In this document: piece after piece, positions 61,955 through 64,000 of the stretch | How positions within the stretch are numbered: position 1 is the first letter of the stretch | How the letters are laid out: the number at the start of each line of letters is the position of its first letter | Origin: Bradyrhizobium erythrophlei | GTDB taxonomy: Bacteria; Pseudomonadota; Alphaproteobacteria; Rhizobiales; Xanthobacteraceae | NCBI RefSeq assembly: GCF_900129425.1 | Contig: NZ_LT670817.1 | Location: 6,696,001 to 6,760,000 of the forward strand | Direction: 5' to 3' | Length of the DNA stretch: 64,000 nt | Notes under the pieces: model-generated | Seen by the model: only the letters and a program-made list of their open reading frames with translations | Told to the model about the DNA's origin: nothing | Database searches by the model: none | Translations under genes and position numbers: made by a program

Positions 61955-62245
61955 CTACTGGCTCTCGATTTTCGTGATTGTCTTCTTGCCGCCGCTTTCA
62001 CTGACGGAAAAAGTCACCCTGTCGCCGGCGTGCACTTTCTCCAGCGCGCCCGGGGACACCTTGAATTGTTCAGTGGCGCCGCCGGAACTGGCTCCGACGG
62101 TGCCGTTTTGCGCCTGTTGAATGCCGATAGTGCCACTGATCCGATCGATGGTGGTCACCGTTCCCGTGAGCGCTTGCTGGGCCAGCGCCACCGATGGGAT
62201 GACCATCAGCAGGGAACCAGCCAGGATCCGCTTTGCCAGTTTCAT
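61955..62245 (-). CDS. small exported CusF-like (copper-binding-fold) protein
   Basis: 96 residues from ATG 62245 (MKLAKRILAGSLLMV). Signal peptide to about residue 22 (ALAQ). The rest, LTGTVTTIDRISGTIGIQQ, and EQFKVSPGALEKVHAGDRVTFSV, follows the CusF-type five-stranded barrel pattern. The copper ligands H/M/W of true CusF are not seen, so metal binding is doubtful. Function unknown. Confidence 0.7.
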   Translation of the reverse strand: MKLAKRILAGSLLMVIPSVALAQQALTGTVTTIDRISGTIGIQQAQNGTVGASSGGATEQFKVSPGALEKVHAGDRVTFSVSESGGKKTITKIESQ

Positions 62246-62348
62246 TGAAATCTCCCGGTTTTTCGAACGTTGGGCAATAAGCCGAAGCGAACGGATTGGT
62301 TCCCCGGTAATGCCCCCTGGACCGAACAAGCGCCGGATTGGTTTCCCG

Positions 62349-62789
62349 CTACTTCAGCGTAATCGCCAGCCCGCTCAAATCCACATTCGCCATCAGGCCG
62401 ACCTGGCGTCCCGACAGTTCCAGCACCGCGCCCTTCTGGTTGGTCAGCACGATCGCGCGCGCGCCGCCGCCGACCGCGAGGCCGGCGCCCGCCGCGCCAT
62501 AGACGCCGGCGACGTCGGAGGGCCGGTTGATGTTGCTGACGCGGCCGCGCAGCATAGTCTTCGATCCGCCGAACACCAGGCCGTAGTCCAGTCCGCCGGC
62601 CGACAGCGGGTAGCTCCGGCCGCGAAAATTCAGCGAGCCGCCGCCGCCCGAGCCGCCGATGATCCATCCGGCCTTGTAGATCGTGAGCGACACGGTGCCC
62701 TCCTCGGCATGGGATGCGGAGCACAGGACGGCGCCGGCGAAAGCGGTCAGCGCGACCAGCGCAATACGAATAGCGGATGACATCTTCAT
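62349..62789 (-). CDS. small exported Gly-rich protein, DUF1134/EipA-like (tentative)
   Basis: 146 residues from MKMSSAIRIALV at 62789. Signal peptide to around ASHA. The mature part GTVSLTIYKAGWIIGGSGGGGSLNFRG and GAAGAGLAVGGGARAIVLTNQKG is Gly-rich and beta-like, with an ending GLMANVDLSGLAITLK. It resembles the C-terminal part of DUF1134 (EipA) proteins. The match is by eye only. Confidence 0.6.
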   Translation of the reverse strand: MKMSSAIRIALVALTAFAGAVLCSASHAEEGTVSLTIYKAGWIIGGSGGGGSLNFRGRSYPLSAGGLDYGLVFGGSKTMLRGRVSNINRPSDVAGVYGAAGAGLAVGGGARAIVLTNQKGAVLELSGRQVGLMANVDLSGLAITLK

Positions 62790-62966
62790 GTGCACATTTC
62801 CCCGGAATGTTGTGATTGGACGCCACGACGCAGAACGAATCGCGCGGGGCAGAGTGTAGCCGATGGCGCGGATCGGCAAAACGTATTCGCGCTTTTCACG
62901 ACCCTCGGCCCGTTCCCCCCTGCGCATTCCTTGCCGCCGACAGTCAGCCGGCGTAGCCCGGATGCT

Positions 62967-63485
62967 CTAATCGCCGCCCATCGCCACGGGCCAAATCCCT
63001 TGCACCCGGGTGAGCAGCGCCACGGACGCGCATATATCGATGATCAAATGCACGGACGTATTCATCAGATAGCTTCTCCTCTCACCTTTCTGCTTGCGGA
63101 ATTCCCAAAACAGGCCGCCTTCCCGCATGTCCTCGAACGCATGCGCCAGCTCATCCCTGTATTGCTGCGGCCTGCCCTGCAGGGCAGCCGTCAATGCGCG
63201 GCTCAACTTGTTGATCTGCTCTACGCAGCGCAGGACAAAGCCAAGATGGCCAAGATTGAAGGTCCATACGCCGACAAGGACCGCCAAACCGGCAGACAGC
63301 GGCAATCTTTGATTGGACCCATAGTTGCCGGCGGCAAACTGGACTGCCGTATAGACCGCCCACAAGGTGTAATATTGCGTTTGCTTGCTGATGATCAGGT
63401 CGACGAGCCTGGATGGTTCGATCTTGAATAATGCGGCTCTATGCCCCGAAGAGGACGTGAAATGAGATTTTATCATATGGGCCAT
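62967..63485 (-). CDS. hypothetical membrane protein
   Basis: 172 residues from ATG 63485 (MAHMIKSHF), with a second ATG at 63476. Helices at about residues 34-50, 60-85 and at the end (SVHLIIDICASVALLTRV). The middle is charged (RPQQYRDELAHAFEDMREGGLFWEFRKQKGERR). No family recognised. Starts upstream to 63518 lack a clear ribosome binding site. Confidence 0.6.
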   Translation of the reverse strand: MAHMIKSHFTSSSGHRAALFKIEPSRLVDLIISKQTQYYTLWAVYTAVQFAAGNYGSNQRLPLSAGLAVLVGVWTFNLGHLGFVLRCVEQINKLSRALTAALQGRPQQYRDELAHAFEDMREGGLFWEFRKQKGERRSYLMNTSVHLIIDICASVALLTRVQGIWPVAMGGD

Positions 63486-63632
63486 TCCCGGCATTCCTTC
63501 TCTGAGTGAAAATAACAAGCGTGCAGTCCGATACAGCCGCTACAGCGACTTAAGCGGGCGCCTCGGGGTGACGCCTTGTGCCGGCGGGCGCGCTTGCTAT
63601 CCTCCGCCAAAATCAAACGCGAGGAAACACCC

Positions 63633-64000
63633 ATGCCGCTTCTCGAAAACCACATCGCCGTCGTCACCGGGTCGGGCTCCGGCATCGGGCACGCGATCGC
63701 ATCGGGCTATGCCCGCGAAGGCGCGCAAGTGGTGCTTCTCGACATCGACGAGAAGGCGGCCGCCGAAGCCGCGCGGGAAATCCGCGAAGCCGGCGGCAAG
63801 GCCGAGAGTTTTGGACTCGACGTGACCCGGCGCGAAGCCTGCGCCGTCGTCGCCAGACGGATTGCCGGCGAGGTCGGGCCGGTCTCGATCCTGGTCAACA
63901 ATGCCGGCATCGCGCGGCGCAACGGCATGCTGGGCGCAGCCGAGGCCGTGACCAGCGACTGGGAGGACATCATCGCCATCAACCTCACCGGCGTCTTCAA
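63633..64000 (+). CDS. SDR-family NAD(P)-dependent dehydrogenase (3' end cut by window edge)
   Basis: Starts MPLLENHIAVVTGSGSGIGHAIA at 63633 after GAGGAAAC. The cofactor motif TGSGSGIG and NNAG (LVNNAGIARRNG) are present, with DIDEKAAAEAAREI at the end of beta 2, favouring NAD. The active-site YxxxK lies beyond the window. Length so far is about 122 residues. Substrate unknown. Confidence 0.93.
   Translation, partial: MPLLENHIAVVTGSGSGIGHAIASGYAREGAQVVLLDIDEKAAAEAAREIREAGGKAESFGLDVTRREACAVVARRIAGEVGPVSILVNNAGIARRNGMLGAAEAVTSDWEDIIAINLTGVF

Overview
The window is high-GC DNA (roughly 63-66% by eye) from an alphaproteobacterium of the Bradyrhizobium / Rhodopseudomonas type (Nitrobacteraceae). 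The evidence is the dcw gene order, an alphaproteobacterial RNase P RNA, a Rhodobacter-type phospholipid N-methyltransferase, an ECF42 sigma factor with a DGPF partner, and many short palindromic intergenic repeats of the kinds common in Bradyrhizobium. No transposase, tRNA, rRNA operon or CRISPR array was seen.

Layout. 1-10 kb: the division and cell wall (dcw) cluster on the minus strand, rsmH-ftsL-ftsI-murE-murF-mraY-murD-ftsW, with ftsW cut by the left edge. 10.6-15.7 kb: an AmpD-like amidase, an ECF42 sigma factor with a DGPF/YCII protein, rnpB, an alpha/beta hydrolase and a TauE/SafE-type permease. 15.7-22.2 kb: surface polymer and export genes (O-antigen-ligase-like protein with an unusual C-terminal domain, ABC exporter, MBOAT acyltransferase, SGNH-like partner). 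22.3-26.1 kb: an EmrAB-type efflux pair divergent from a TetR regulator, with a perfect palindromic operator between them. 26.2-33.6 kb: an orphan AbrB/MazE antitoxin, an extensin-like lipoprotein, a large autotransporter and a divergent FecR-domain protein. 33.9-36.8 kb: a two-component system and a Gly/His-rich exported protein.

37.0-42.4 kb is a lipid-related cluster: phosphatidylserine decarboxylase, a class III aminotransferase with an N-terminal membrane segment, an Mpo1-like (DUF962) membrane protein, a PmtA/PmtX-type N-methyltransferase and a GT4 glycosyltransferase. 42.6-54.1 kb: L,D-transpeptidase, DUF4403 protein, dodecin, an orphan amino-acid-type binding protein, two PRC-barrel proteins, a low-complexity protein with two copies of a short helical motif divergent from a second two-component system, a zinc-ribbon protein, a polytopic membrane protein and a lytic transglycosylase.

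54.2-59.3 kb: a thiamine operon, TPP riboswitch-thiO-thiS-thiG-thiE-thiC. 59.3-60.9 kb is a small AT-richer island with an N-terminally truncated NACHT-type NTPase and a head-to-head helical protein that looks HEPN/DUF5677-like, probably a defence-island remnant. 61-64 kb: a DUF6429 protein, a uracil-DNA-glycosylase-superfamily protein with an atypical motif A, small exported proteins and the start of an SDR dehydrogenase.

The most promising places for something undescribed are the lipid cluster (37-42 kb) and the truncated NACHT island (59.3-60.9 kb). At least five classes of intergenic palindromic repeat are scattered between genes, and two of them lie inside otherwise compact operons (dcw and thi).
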